Part shown: positions 31,575 through 43,007 of the stretch, piece by piece
Layout: each line of letters opens with the position of its first letter
Position numbering within the stretch: the stretch's first letter is position 1
From: Diphasiastrum complanatum
Taxonomy: Eukaryota > Streptophyta > Lycopodiopsida > Lycopodiales > Lycopodiaceae
Direction of reading: 5' to 3'
Length of the DNA: 64,000 nt
Assembly (NCBI GenBank): GCA_029204225.1
Contig: MU832255.1
Location: forward strand, 16,740 to 80,739
Notes under the pieces: generated by a model
The model's database searches: none
Told to the model about the DNA's origin: nothing
What the model saw: only the letters and a program-made list of their open reading frames with translations
Position numbers and translations under genes: made by a program

Positions 31575-33200
31575 CTAAGAATTAGCAACAAATTGTGCAA
31601 GGGGAACTATCCTGGCAGGAAGCTCAGGGGAGAGATTGGTGCAAGCTCGAATGGTGTGATCACTAGGTACAAGATCAAAGGATAAGGCCTCCGCCACGTC
31701 CTGAATGCTCCATCCTGCTTTGCGCAGAGAAGAAGAGAAAAAATCAAGCTGTAGCGCAAGGTTTTCTGAAGGAGATTGTGTGTTCAGCGAGAGTGTCTGA
31801 TAACTTGAGTTTGGTGGAGACAAAACATCAACAATCTCGGAGATGTCCTCTTCTTTCCATCCACCTTGTCGCAGCCGTGCCGACACGTCCTCCAGGATGA
31901 CCGCTAGCCATTTTGGACTGAAACTAGTTCTGAATTCAGCATGAACATTATCTTCATTCTCAGCTACTGCTAGGGTTGTTGATCCATGTTGATCAGAGCT
32001 GAGACTACGGAGCAAACCAACCTTACGCACCATGTTCGATCTTTGTCGCCTATCCACAATATCACTCCAAAATTCGATTCTTCGTGCAATTTTTGCTGCT
32101 AGTGTTGAACCTATTTTTGAAAATCGCATGAAAACTTCACTTGAAAGACGCTGCTCTTGGAAGCAGATGCTGTCCATGCTCTTGCGAGGTGAGTCATCCA
32201 GGCTTGAATTGCTTGAACCGAATGGACGGCTTGCCACATCAGTGTTTCTCTCACTTGAGGCTTCCGATCTTCTGGGCAGGCTACTCATACTTTTCCTAGA
32301 AAATAGCTGTGGGTTCCTTACAAGAGCATCCAGGTTTCTACCCCAAGTCTCTAAATTTTCATCAGCTCCTTCCAACCTCCACGCAGAAGCATCCAACTCT
32401 CTGCTCTCAGAACTCATTCCTTCCTCATTACACGAAGATTCTGCCTCACTCCTGCATGCACTATTGTCTGGAAATACTGTCAAGGATGGAACTTCTGTTG
32501 GCTGATGATCCCGATCCTTTCCATTCTTGAGACGACTTTCCTCGTGGAGTTCATCATTGGCAGTTAATGTGGGTAGATTGAATTGGGAAGAAACTAAATC
32601 AGTTCTGTACAAAAACTCAGCAACATCCAACCCACAATAAGAGATTTCCGTTCTGTAGACAAAGAATATCGGATTGCCGGTATGATTAGGCTGCGCTGGG
32701 ATGAAGCAATGGCCATACACAGGGATCAAAATGGGAACTTTCTTCAGAGCTGTGCGTGCCGTCTGGGCGGCCTTGCCTGTGCTCTCCGGCCGTGGCCCCC
32801 ACTGCTTCCACCAAAAGCTTCCTCTCTCCACATCCGAGAAGAGGTCTGTGATTGGAAGATTGATCCACATGCGTAGCTGTTGCACTGCTCCTCGTCGCCA
32901 ATCCGGAAACCCTAGGCCCACAGGCAATCCTTCCCGAAGAATGCCTCTCAAATCCGGAGGAAAAGTGAAGCGAAAAGTGGCTTCGATCCTCTCAAACTCC
33001 TCGTCTGAGAGGCCAGACGCAACCTCAACTTTTCTCTGCCTCAAGTGCTGGATCACCCTTCGGCCGTAGTCAGAAAATGAGTACGCAACTTTGCGTGCCT
33101 GGCCTCCTGCAACAAGGGGTAGTGCATTAGCCCGCCTGGACAACCTCTTCAGCCCAGCAACATGCGCATGCGTGTTCAATTTGGGCTCGCCATCCAACAT
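31575..33200 (-). CDS. SMI1/KNR4-domain plant protein, 541 aa, single exon
   Basis: This is the only intact host gene in the window. The ATG at 33200 is chosen because the frame continues upstream only through a GTG, and relatives start just before the same THAHVAGLKRLS block. Residues about 64-200 form a SMI1/KNR4-like fold: LSDEEFERIEATFRFTFPPD, GLPVGLGFPDWR, FWWKQWGPRP, LIPVYGHCFIP, GNPIFFV and YCGLDVAEFL. A Ser-rich, probably disordered middle (about 205-370) follows. The C-terminus has two similar motifs, LRQGGWKEEDISEIVDVL and LRKAGWSIQDVAEALSFDL. Plants have a small uncharacterised family with this layout, recalled from memory as near Arabidopsis At3g50340/At5g67020. SMI1/KNR4 in yeast is linked to cell-wall integrity; plant function is unknown. 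No signal peptide or membrane span is seen. Confidence 0.88.
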   Translation of the reverse strand: MLDGEPKLNTHAHVAGLKRLSRRANALPLVAGGQARKVAYSFSDYGRRVIQHLRQRKVEVASGLSDEEFERIEATFRFTFPPDLRGILREGLPVGLGFPDWRRGAVQQLRMWINLPITDLFSDVERGSFWWKQWGPRPESTGKAAQTARTALKKVPILIPVYGHCFIPAQPNHTGNPIFFVYRTEISYCGLDVAEFLYRTDLVSSQFNLPTLTANDELHEESRLKNGKDRDHQPTEVPSLTVFPDNSACRSEAESSCNEEGMSSESRELDASAWRLEGADENLETWGRNLDALVRNPQLFSRKSMSSLPRRSEASSERNTDVASRPFGSSNSSLDDSPRKSMDSICFQEQRLSSEVFMRFSKIGSTLAAKIARRIEFWSDIVDRRQRSNMVRKVGLLRSLSSDQHGSTTLAVAENEDNVHAEFRTSFSPKWLAVILEDVSARLRQGGWKEEDISEIVDVLSPPNSSYQTLSLNTQSPSENLALQLDFFSSSLRKAGWSIQDVAEALSFDLVPSDHTIRACTNLSPELPARIVPLAQFVANS

Positions 33201-33477
33201 CTCGCTTCCCTTATCCCACCTCACACGCAACCGCACAACCCGCTTATGCTTTTGATATGCAGCCCCGCATTATTTCTTCCCGCCAGAGGAACATTCAACC
33301 AACCCCTTCACATGCAGATTCATTCATTGCCCTTAACAAGCTTGTTCTTCTCTTCTTTCACTGCTAAGATTTGACAATAGCCTCTCTGTTCTAAGTATAC
33401 TCTCAGCCCACATAAGCTTAATCTCAAAAATATTGCAAGCATTCAAATCAAAACAAGAATCCAAACCGATCCTTTCC

Positions 33478-33686
33478 AAATGCTTAAGAATTCAGCATAG
33501 AAATCTGGCTAATGCTTCAGAGATGCTTAAGAATTCAGTACACAAAACCTGTTGATCTTGCACAGATGCTCAAAAATTCATTACAAAATCTGCTGGTCCT
33601 TCACAGATGCTTAAAGAATTCAGTACACAAAACATGCTGATTCTTCCGAGATGCTTATGATTTCAGTGTATAAAACCTGCTCAGAA
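33478..33686. repeat. Degenerate 43-bp tandem repeat, about 5 units
   Basis: Units begin at 33478, 33521, 33564, 33605 and 33649 (spacing 43, 43, 41, 44). Each starts AGATGCTTAAGAATTCAG or a close variant and goes on with TACACAAAACCTGCTGAT. It lies about 280-490 bp upstream of the SMI1/KNR4 start codon. Confidence 0.88.
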
Positions 33687-34532
33687 TTTAAACATGCAAC
33701 CTCTTCAATTCTACACAATCATAATACAAGCAATTCCGCGTCAGTTTGATAAAGCCAATTTGCTTGCACCTAGCCCTGCCCCAAACCCACATGCTTAAAT
33801 CAACCCACCCACAGCAATGATTTGAAATCAAGCCAAAAACAGATGGAAAAGCAACGGTTACATGATTAAAAATTTAGAGAACAGGCTAGAAAACGCTCAG
33901 ACAAGAAGGGGGCAATGAAAACAGGCAAATGTTTCAGCATTCAATCTACAGAAAAGACGAGCACAACGGTGCAGGAAGAAGATACACAGGAAAGAAAACA
34001 AAACAAAAGCTCAGTAGCTAGATCATAACGGGTGCGAGAGGCAGGAGCAGATTATGCGAGAGGGAGAGGGAGAGACAGAAACAAGAACGAGGAGGAAAAT
34101 GGAGGAGAATAAAGAGAGGAAGCAAATAGGAAGAGACGAAGAAAAGAGGAAGGAGGAAGGCGGCCTGCCATGAGAGGCTCTGGGTTCGATTCCCGCTTGT
34201 TCTTGCTTTGACAACGAATTCGAATACAAACATACAAATGGCATCTCAATTTTAGAAAACGAATCTGGACCTAGTGTCAATAAATGTCAAATGTGAGAGA
34301 ATGGGTTTTGTCTTGGCTATTATGTAGAAGGTTGTCTTCATTGGGAAGTCCATTTCCACAAATAATCAGGGACTGGGAGTGAGTGAGGAGGCGGATAGTT
34401 GGCCCAGGACTTGATTATGTGTGGTAATGGTCCGACCAATAGGCTGTTATTGCACATACTTCATTCCTATATGTCTTTCTCTTGCTATAGTAAGCAGCTA
34501 GCTCTCTTCTAGCTGTGGCGGGCAATGCGGCA

Positions 34533-34557
34533 CTCTCTCTCTCTCTCTCTCTCTCTC
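34533..34557. repeat. (CT)n microsatellite
   Basis: A CT dinucleotide run of 25 bp, followed by a second short CTCTCTCTAT block. Confidence 0.95.
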
Positions 34558-35496
34558 GGGCAGTGCGTCTCTCTCTATAGACGCAGGCACTGTAACGACA
34601 TCATTTTGAACTAAAAAAAATGGGGGCCCTAGATTATGCAAAATAATATAGGCCCCAAAAACAACTAAAAAACTCACAAATGACAATTGCGTGAGAGAGA
34701 ATGTTGGTAGAGGGCCTCTCCCTGAGGGCAAGACCTCAACTCAAAGTAGAATGGGCCTTTCCTTACGTAATTCGTCATTGCCCTTGCAAAGGCTATATGA
34801 TGTGTTCAAGTTGGTCAATGTAATTTGTAAAAAGATCAACATTGTACGAGGTTACTAAATTTTTTTGGGAGATTGTACTTGCTTGGCCATACATGCAAGT
34901 ACTAATTCATGCAAAGTGGGTCAAAGCATATTCTTAGAACAAGTAAAATTGGAAGTTAGCTCTAATTTCTATTGGTATTTCAAAACATACACATATTTAG
35001 AACCTTGGAATAATCTCATTTTCTACACTATTTTCTCCACATTTTTTGTCCTAAGAGAGTCCTCACAAATAAGAATCTAAAATGATTATCAAAAGAATTT
35101 GCCAAATGCTTTATCAACTAAGCTCCAACAATGAGATGTACATACTGTTTTGGTTAGCCATAATATGTGTGTTTCTACTTTTGAGACTTATTAAATGATA
35201 TTTATCAAGTATATTAATTTTGAGAAGCAATGGGCTCCTACCTTTCTAAAAATTGGCATGATTCTCTTTATCGTGAGAGATAGACTAACGCCTATACCTA
35301 GTCAATATTTTGTTCTCGTCATCAACTAAGTATCAATAGTATAGACCATATACAACAACTTAAACCTCATAGTTATTTGAGCAATGTCATTTCTACAATT
35401 GAATGCAGATTTGCACAAAGATATACCAAATTTTAGGGCACAAAGCCCCACAAATATGCACAAACTCCCACCAATCTAGGGCATAAGTCATCACAA

Positions 35497-36098
35497 TGTT
35501 GGAGATGGTGAACTCAGCCAACCTTTTTCGACACATTCCCTAAACAGCCGATAGTTCGGCACACCATCGACACCAACATCTGAAGATACGATAGTTCGGA
35601 CAGCTTCCGAACTATCGAATGTCTACAAGTGCTGAAACGAATTATGGACAAACGAACTGTCGAGCGATTTGAATTATCAAATTCGAAGCTTGGCAATTGT
35701 GAGACATAAAACTGTCACACGCAACCGTAAGCAACGTTACAAGAAGAGATACGTAGTTAGCTAATAGCTTAGCGTAAACCTCTCTTGTAATGATTAGTTA
35801 AACTATCTTTTAATCCCATCCAGCAAACATAAGTATAGAACAAAAATAAAAAGAAGTAAGAGCGCTGTCAGTTAAGAACAATAGAATTGTAAGAGGAACG
35901 TGCTCAGGCTGCTATTTCACACCGCACTGTTGACTCACTCTAAGAGAAGAAAATACAAAGATGTTCTGTTTTTCCAACAGTGCTTTTGCATTATATCTAT
36001 TTTTGTTTGATTGATTGTTGCATTGCCTGTGATTCGTATTAACATATCTAGTGTCTAGTGCAGCACACTTCTGCAATAAACAACGCACTTTCGCAACA
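35497..36098 (+). repeat. Copia-V 5' LTR
   Basis: A 602-bp LTR with TGTTGGAGATGG at its start and TTTCGCAACA at its end. Its segment 35641-36098 matches 36511-36980. Confidence 0.93.
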
Positions 36099-36110
36099 TG
36101 GTATCAGAGC
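36099..36110 (+). promoter_or_regulatory. Primer-binding site of Copia-V
   Basis: A perfect TGGTATCAGAGC directly after the LTR. Confidence 0.95.
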
Positions 36111-36128
36111 AAGTTCATTAGATACAAT

Positions 36129-36508
36129 ATGGCTACTACAATTTAGGAAAAGATTACGATCAATCTTGATGGCACAAACTATCGCATATGGAAGTTCAAG
36201 ATAAAGACACTTCTAAAAGGTGAAGGGATATGGTCAGTGACCTATCTCACAGAGCCAAAACCTCCAGAGGGAGATCCAAGGAGGGTGGAATGGATAAGGA
36301 AGGATGAATGCGCAATGGAGATCATCATATCCTCCATAAACAAAGAAATTCTCATGCAGATTGAAGACTGCCAATGCAGCCATGAAGTGTGGGAAAAACT
36401 AAAGCAAAGTTACCAAGTGAGGATAGCTGCATCTTTCATGTACATCCACAATCAGCTACAGAGCTTTCGATGGGATGTAAATGAGATGGATCCACATGTA
36501 GAAAAAAT
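36129..36508 (+). pseudogene. Copia-V gag N-terminal fragment
   Basis: The ATG at 36129 is followed after five codons by a TAG. Beyond it the frame reads KITINLDGTNYRIWKFKIKT, LLKGEGIWSVTYLTEPKPPE, GDPRRVEWIRKDECAME and HEVWEKLKQSYQVR with no further stop up to the deletion join. It is the DUF4219/UBN2-type start of copia gag, and its close likeness to 18983-19340 shows Copia-III and Copia-V are one lineage. No knuckle or pol sequence is left. Confidence 0.9.
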
Positions 36509-36510
36509 GA

Positions 36511-36980
36511 ACTATGGACAAACGAACTGTCAAGCGACTCGAATTGTCGAATTCGAAGCTTGGCAGTTGTGAGACATAAAATTGTCACGCTCAACTGTAA
36601 GCAACGTTACAAGAAGAGATACATAGTTAGCTGATAGTTTAGCGTAAATCTCTCTTGTAATGATTAGTTAAACTATTTTTTAATCCCATCTGGCGGAACA
36701 TAAGTATAGAACAAAAATCAAAAGAAGTAAGAACGTTGTCAGTTAAGAACAACAGAATTGGAAGAGGAGCGATAGGCCGCTATTTCGCGCCGCACTGTCG
36801 ACTCACTCTAAGAGAAGAAAATACAAAGCTGTTTAGTTCTTCCAAAAATGCTTTTGCATTATATCTATTTTTGTTTGATTGATTCTTGCATTGCCTGTGA
36901 TTCGTATTAGCATATCTAGTTCCTGTAATCTCGCGCATTGTGTAGCACACCTCCGCAATAAACAATGCACTTTTGTAGCA
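36511..36980 (+). repeat. Copia-V 3' LTR, 5' truncated
   Basis: Aligns with 35641-36098 and ends CACTTTTGTAGCA. The first 144 bp of the LTR are missing. Confidence 0.9.
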
Positions 36981-39900
36981 AATTAGTGATTCAAATCCTA
37001 ACATTTTTGGCCAAAGCCTTCGTGTACAATTGTGCTCAACTATAGGTCGTGGAGCTTAGGATTGTAGATCTTCTAATTTACCACACAAACCTAGTTTGAC
37101 CTTATAAATACTTTATACTATTTTCAAGATCTCAATATTAGACTGGGCCAAAATAACAAAGTAGCAGATAGACAAGTTAGTAAACGAGACCACATCACGG
37201 GACAATGTGGCATCATGGTGAATACAATATTTGCTTAAGCGACATTAATGTATGATTTTTAGCCAATCTAGCCAATTCATCAAGCTTGTATATGTATACT
37301 ACGTACTATAATATGTACACTATAAATCATTAGGTATGCCAAGCCAAGAGCACAAGGCTCCCAACATTATGACACAAAAGCCAAGATTCCATCATGCCTT
37401 TAGTTCCAACTCTTAATGAACTCAATTATTGTTTAGGACTATAGCACATGTTTTTAATGCACATATACCTCGATCTGGAATAAGTTTTATACCAAATATG
37501 AACATGGAAGAAGCCCTAGAAACTAACTCCTCTTTGATGAAGGTAACAACTCAACATTATAAGGACTTAGTTAGAAGGCCAAAAGGGTAACCACATTGTT
37601 TATTCTCCTCATAATTTGCATATCTCTTTATTTACACATCCACTCTAATATAGTGTCAATATTCTCCTTGCGCGACATGTTAATCTTGGACTATGTTAAC
37701 AATTTTAGTTGCTCTAGCAGACTTTGCATTTGGTTCTTCCTTTTGTAAACAATTTGCAAATCATGATTTTACAAGAAAAACCATGCTTCACATGCTTGAT
37801 AATTTGTTTCGTTCTTCTCTTTGTCAACATTTGGTTTGTAATGCTCCTACAATAAAAACATGTTTTACATGTTTGTGGCAATTGCATGAATGAGTAAAAA
37901 ATGTATGTGTTGCCTTCAACTTTACTAGGTACTACAATGTATAATTATAAGCCATTTGCACATTTATAGAGGCAAATAACACGAAATCTTCACCAAACTT
38001 GTATTTTTGCAGAGATGTGATGCTCTTGATAATTTGCAAACTGGATTTAGCACATTTTTATTTTCTCACAATGACATTTGATAGAACTAGATTCAATATG
38101 CACAATAGTTATAGTGTATAACCAATTAAAAGCCAAGCAAAAATTGGAGCTCAAGGCTCTTGATTATCCCGTTTTCACAATGGCCCAAAATCTCCGCATG
38201 CATCTTCGATGATGAAAATACCATTCTTATCCAACTTGTCTCATAGTGCATGGAATGCATTCAATTTGTTTTGTACTGGTCTGAAATATATATATGTGAA
38301 CTTCTAATAAAGTGATATCGAACTTTTCTAGATCCCTAGTGGTCATAATATTGTCGTCTAACAAAACATGGCCCCAATCGCAATATTCATTGTTCCATTT
38401 ATTGTCACAAGTTCTTATGACAACTATTTGATTTGTCAATTTTTTATAATCTCAAATGTAAATCTTACAATGATATTATATTCTCATAACGACCAACCTT
38501 TTTGGTATTTGTGGTATTTTCTAGCATAGAATGCATCATTTAACCAATGTAATCATGACCATGGCTCTTTAGAATCAATCGTCATTTATGCATGTGACTT
38601 TAGAACTTATGAGCTCCCACGAAGTACAAGTTTGACTTTCACGAAGTGGAGATAGATGATCACATTCTACTTATATCATAGTGCATACAACCAATTGAGT
38701 ACAATGTACAATTATTTGAGCATGTGGCAAACTTATCACAGCTATTTTTTATTCAAGAAGTCAGCTTTGATACAAATATAGAAAGCAAAAAACTCAAGCA
38801 AAGTTCTACCTAAATAGAGCATGTAACTTGTGAGTTTATTCTATTAGGGGATAATCTCACATATTTTGGTTCAAAGAAATGAAAAATGAAAAATAGTTTT
38901 TCTTGCACCAATGGTTATATTTACAAACAACCTTTGGGAGATATTTGGTGTGCCTAACTTGATGGTTTATGTAAGACATTTGAGTTGATTTTGCCATCCT
39001 AGACAACTCATGGGACCCATGTCCAAGAGCTTGACCAATTTTGCAAAGCTTGTTAAGTTTAACTGTGAAAGTAAAAAAAGACAGCGCTATGTTTTAGCAT
39101 AGAGGAGACAACTTGACTTACAAAAAAACTATAAGGGGAGACAAGCAAATAGAAACTTAGCTCAACCAGTGCTAGGAATCCATCATTATTGACTCTTATA
39201 AAATTGTTCTTCTGTTGTTTGATCTCTTTGGTTGAGTTGGGGTTTTAGCTTTGAGTACCGGGATTAATATCCCAAGGTCTATTTGTTCTAGTTCTCTCTC
39301 TTTTTTCTTTTTTTAATTGGGAAGTGGGGGGGGGGGGGGAGGGTTTTATAATATAGTACTCCATAGGACAGTCGCCAGGTCTCAACTCCCTTTATTTTCA
39401 CAAGCTAGGCACTATATTGCCCAATATGTTTTGAAAATTTAAGATCTAATGATGATCCTAAATGTGGATCTAGGCCAATCGTAATTGCACAACAAATGAT
39501 GGTAAAATTGTTAGACGATTTCTACGCAATCTCACTAGTTTGATCAAGATCACTCTACCATAATGAAATAGAATCAAAAGCTATTCAACATATGTTTAGA
39601 TCTTATTCTATTCTTTGTAAACAAGATGTACTACATCATTGATGCATTTAATTCCTTACTAAAACAGAGATTCAACAAGCATACATCAAGTATTCCACAC
39701 AAATGTAGAAGAGAACCAAAAGTGAGATGATAGTATTGCTTCCAATCTGAAAGCTTCCAAAAGTGAAATAGCTCTTAGGTTCTACATTCTCCACGCCCTA
39801 CTTGCCATTTATAGTTGAAAGTGATGAATCAATCTCCTCTCTCTAGAGTCATTTGGCCTAGCTTATCCAAAACTTGACCTAAACTAGTCATATTGGCCAA

Positions 39901-40658
39901 AATTGCCAAGTATAGCAAAAAATGAACTTTCGTGTGTACAAGTGTCTAAATGAACTTGGACTCAACTTAAAAGTGGTCATGTACTCTAATTTTACACGTG
40001 TGAGAGAACCATGTGAAATCTATTTACAAGTTTGGCCTCTAAAATGCCTAAAATACGCAAAACTAGTCACATATGAGTTGACAAATTCTCACACATATGT
40101 TGGTGGCCTCGAGACTAGGTAGTTCATATATGAATGTAGCCTCTTCTAAGTTTAATAAAGTTGATCCTTGAAAATGTTTACCTTTTCGGTTTGCCTCCAG
40201 GACAGGTCCAAGTGGAAGGACCCTTACTTTAGCCTTTTACCAAACAGTCCACACGATCGGTGCTTGGCTTGTTGCTATGTCAATTGGTTGGTTTGGTGGA
40301 CACTATGCCTTTGGGATTTATACGTACGACTTGTCTTTGCCTTTGTTACCTTTGGGAAATGGATTTTGAGTTGGTTGGGATTTCCTTTTTTCCTAAGTTA
40401 CGAATGGTGGTGAGTCATTGCTTTTTCTTCTTGGTGGTGAAAAAACCTTCAAGTAAGTCATTACTTTGATCTTCAATTACTCCATGGTTAGGAATCAATG
40501 ATAGGGACATGTTCCATAGCCATACCAGTTTATTACTCTCAAGTTTCGATAATATTCCTGCTAATTTCTTGGTCTAATCTATTTTCTATAGTATATGGTT
40601 AGTTTTGATGAATATACATGTTATTTTGGACCCATAAAACAAAGTTTAATGGTTTCAT
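36981..40658. other. Unassigned AT-rich stretch
   Basis: No coding frame, RNA gene or proven element. A run of 14 G residues lies at 39326-39339. From about 39420 to 40140 the sequence has an ACACGTGTGAG palindrome and phrasing like the LTRs elsewhere in the window (TTGGCCTCTAAAATGCC), so it may be a decayed LTR, but no partner is seen. Small open frames at 37693, 39922 and 40168 carry no motif. Confidence 0.45.
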
Positions 40659-40951
40659 AGTACCCACGGTTCTGAGAACCGTGGGGTGAACTGTACCACG
40701 GTTCATGAATCGTGGTACGGTTCATCATAATTAATTAATTAATTGATTGATTAAATTAATTAATTAATGTTTTGGCCTCATTTGAGTAAAAATGAACTTA
40801 AAAAAAATAAAATAAATTAATTAATTGTTAATCAAACGGTTCACCGCGTTTCTGGCCAATTTTTTTTTTGGAAACCATATGGTTCATGAACTGTACGGTT
40901 CAGAACCGTGTTGAACCATACACGGTTCATTAATTCTATGAATGGTTTCAT
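40648..40951. mobile_element. Hairpin-rich 282-bp insertion with 11-bp direct flanks
   Basis: AATGGTTTCAT occurs at 40648-40658 and again at 40941-40951. Between them lie 282 bp dense in ACGGTTC and its complement. These include a perfect hairpin at 40663-40685 (11-bp arms CCCACGGTTCT / AGAACCGTGGG) and a second at 40692-40717 (GTACCACGGTTC / GAATCGTGGTAC, one mismatch), with AATT-rich sequence in the middle. The flanks suggest a target duplication, of a length known from Mutator-like elements and SINEs. No coding capacity. Confidence 0.65.
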
Positions 40952-42943
40952 GCCAATCATGTTGAAATTATGAGTCTATCATTGTGTGTGGTTGGTTTAA
41001 ATCAAGACAAATCTTGATGTTTTGTTGTGAACCAATGCTAGAGTCATGTCCCTAGTATAATAAGTGATCTTAGGGTTTGAAATAAGTTGTTTTTGGATTA
41101 GTAAGGATTGTATGGAGGTGCATGGGGCCAGAAGTCTGAGTATTGCCAAAAAAAACATTGTTTTCGTATGAAAAAAACTAGTGTTTTAAGTCAATTTACT
41201 GATATTTTAGAGTGCAAAATCAATGTCTAAGCTAGTAATGTTTTTTAGGCAACCTCAATAGGCCATTTTCAATTAGCATTATCAGCTATAAACATTAGAT
41301 GAGGTCGAGCAACGCCATAGCAGATGTTTCCAGTCATGAAAATTAAAAAAAAAATTCATGAAATTTGAGCGTTAACGTGAAGAACCGTTTTGCCATTAGA
41401 AGGCTACAAATAAAAACATTAAACTGTGATCAGCAAAATCTTCTTCTATGTAGTGGGTGGTCCTGAGACAGCCCAGGATAAGGACTTGAAACAAAACTAC
41501 CTATCGATTCTGCTCGAAGGCAGATCAGGAACCAGGCACATCAGATGGGATAGCGTACCGTATATCTCGGTGGTCTCGAGAAAGGAAGCCCAATTTTTGG
41601 AATAGACAATAGGATGGATCTCGCTATGAGGGATAATCATTTTAGAGCCAAATGAGAAACAATGAGGAGGCTACAATTGGTTCAATGGGAGGCCACGTAA
41701 GCCTGTTGCTGGACTTCATGCGATAGAGGGTCAGGTTGCATGCAAACTACATGAGCTCTGATGTAGCTACTTGATGAAGTGGGTGGCCACTTGATGAAGT
41801 GGGTGGCCAATCGAGACTCAATTCTGCTAACGTAGCCAGCAACAAGGCTAAGAGGATAAACCTGAGGGTGACTGCTTGTTCATAGATCAGTAATTACTAA
41901 TGGTATACAAGATAAAGACAAAGAGAGAGATCAGTAATACTGAAGCAACATGCAGATGGGTCGTTTAGCTGCTGCACTCGTTAGATATTTGCGTGACATG
42001 AAGAAACGAAAGCAGTCGAGTAGCCTGTAAAAAGAGAGAGATGAAAAGTCCGTGAAGAGTAGCTGCTTTTGGTGTGAGGGAGCATGTTGCAATAGACGCC
42101 ACAAGAAAATATAAGAATCAAGATACTTGTGTTGTAATAAGATAAGGATGAGTTCAAGCAAAGCTGAACAGCCAGTCCCGAGGAGCAGGGTTCCCAATGC
42201 CATTTTGCCACGTGCCAATCATACTTTCAGAGCAGCAGGTTATTGCACCATGATTAAGCCTATCTGCCCAATTGTGGCGAGTGAGTATGTTAGCATGCTC
42301 TAATTTGCTTGCCCATCCAAGTTCGAGAATATTGAGTATCATGCTTAAATTTGGCTCAGCCACCCAAGTTAGATTCTCTAATCCCATGGGTTGATACTAC
42401 CAAGAAATGCCATTAACCACCATATCTTCCCACACGAGGTGGGTTGGTGTATCATTCTCGCCCCCACCCACTTAGGTTGGATTCTTTAGGATCCTACAAG
42501 TTGATGATACCAAGAAGCATTATTAGGTAACCCTAAACACCTCTTGAGCTTCCTAGAGAGGGCATTATTCCCACTGTAAAGGCCCAACAACTTGGTGTAG
42601 CTGATGTTTATGTAGTGTAAATTTTGAGGCAAGGACTTTATGGGTGTGAGGGCCTTGACCTACGACAAAACACCTCCCAAGCTTGCTCAAGTAGGGCATT
42701 ATACCATGGCTTGGCAACACACCCTGGTCAGTGTTTAGGTAGGTAAGTTTTTGAGATGAGAACCTTGCCCCTTCAAGCCTTGCCCTTTGCTCTCACCCTT
42801 CGGTAGCTCTATAGTGAGGGCTTTACGCCCTGTGGCTCTCTCCCTCGGGCAGGACCCTTGCGGGTGTAAAGCTCTCACAATAGAGAATTATCCTATACTT
42901 ATTTTAATACGGGTGGACACGTAATTTTTTTTTAATCATATTA

Positions 42944-42948
<5 letters not shown>
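40952..42948. other. Unassigned stretch with a 20-bp tandem duplicate
   Basis: No recognisable gene. ACTTGATGAAGTGGGTGGCC is perfectly duplicated at 41769-41788 and 41789-41808. The minus-strand frames around 41930-42390 have no motif. Confidence 0.45.

Positions 42949-43005
<57 letters not shown>
42949..43005. repeat. (GA)n microsatellite
   Basis: A GA run of 57 bp. Confidence 0.97.

Positions 43006-43007
<2 letters not shown>

Larger units (their letters stand above)
33201..35496. other. Upstream region of the SMI1/KNR4 gene, no further gene
   Basis: Holds the presumed promoter and 5' UTR of the minus-strand gene. It contains a 43-bp degenerate tandem repeat (33478-33686), a purine-rich stretch (34040-34160), a tRNA-like B box GGTTCGATTCC at 34183-34193 and a (CT)n run (34533-34557). 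Reading frames across the purine and CT tracts are artefacts. From 34740 the DNA becomes AT-rich and unassigned up to Copia-V. Confidence 0.55.
35497..36980 (+). mobile_element. Copia-V, deletion derivative related to Copia-III
   Basis: A full 5' LTR (35497-36098), primer-binding site, about 380 bp of gag and a 3' LTR missing its first 144 bp make up this 1.48-kb remnant. The LTR start TGTTGGAGATGGTGAACTC and the gag resemble Copia-III. The join from gag to the interior of the 3' LTR lies at about 36508. The 5-bp flanks (CACAA and AATTA) do not match, so there is no target duplicate. Confidence 0.9.

Noticed and set aside
32032-32505. Plus-strand open frames opposite the SMI1/KNR4 gene (also 32309-32530, 32682-33069)
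   Set aside because: They are antisense shadows of a conserved minus-strand gene.
33201-33236. Extended N-terminus for the SMI1/KNR4 protein
   Set aside because: The extension would need a GTG start; in a plant nuclear gene the ATG at 33200 is the sensible start and agrees with the conserved block that follows.
33478-33686. CRISPR-like array (also 48708-48797)
   Set aside because: Units are directly adjacent with no unique spacers, no cas genes, and the DNA is of a plant; these are minisatellites.
34174-34200. tRNA gene
   Set aside because: Only a B-box/T-loop-like piece is visible; no acceptor stem, anticodon arm or A box could be placed.
34498-34731. 77-codon minus-strand frame with hydrophobic segment
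   Set aside because: It runs into a CT microsatellite and has no conserved feature; a membrane peptide gene cannot be supported.
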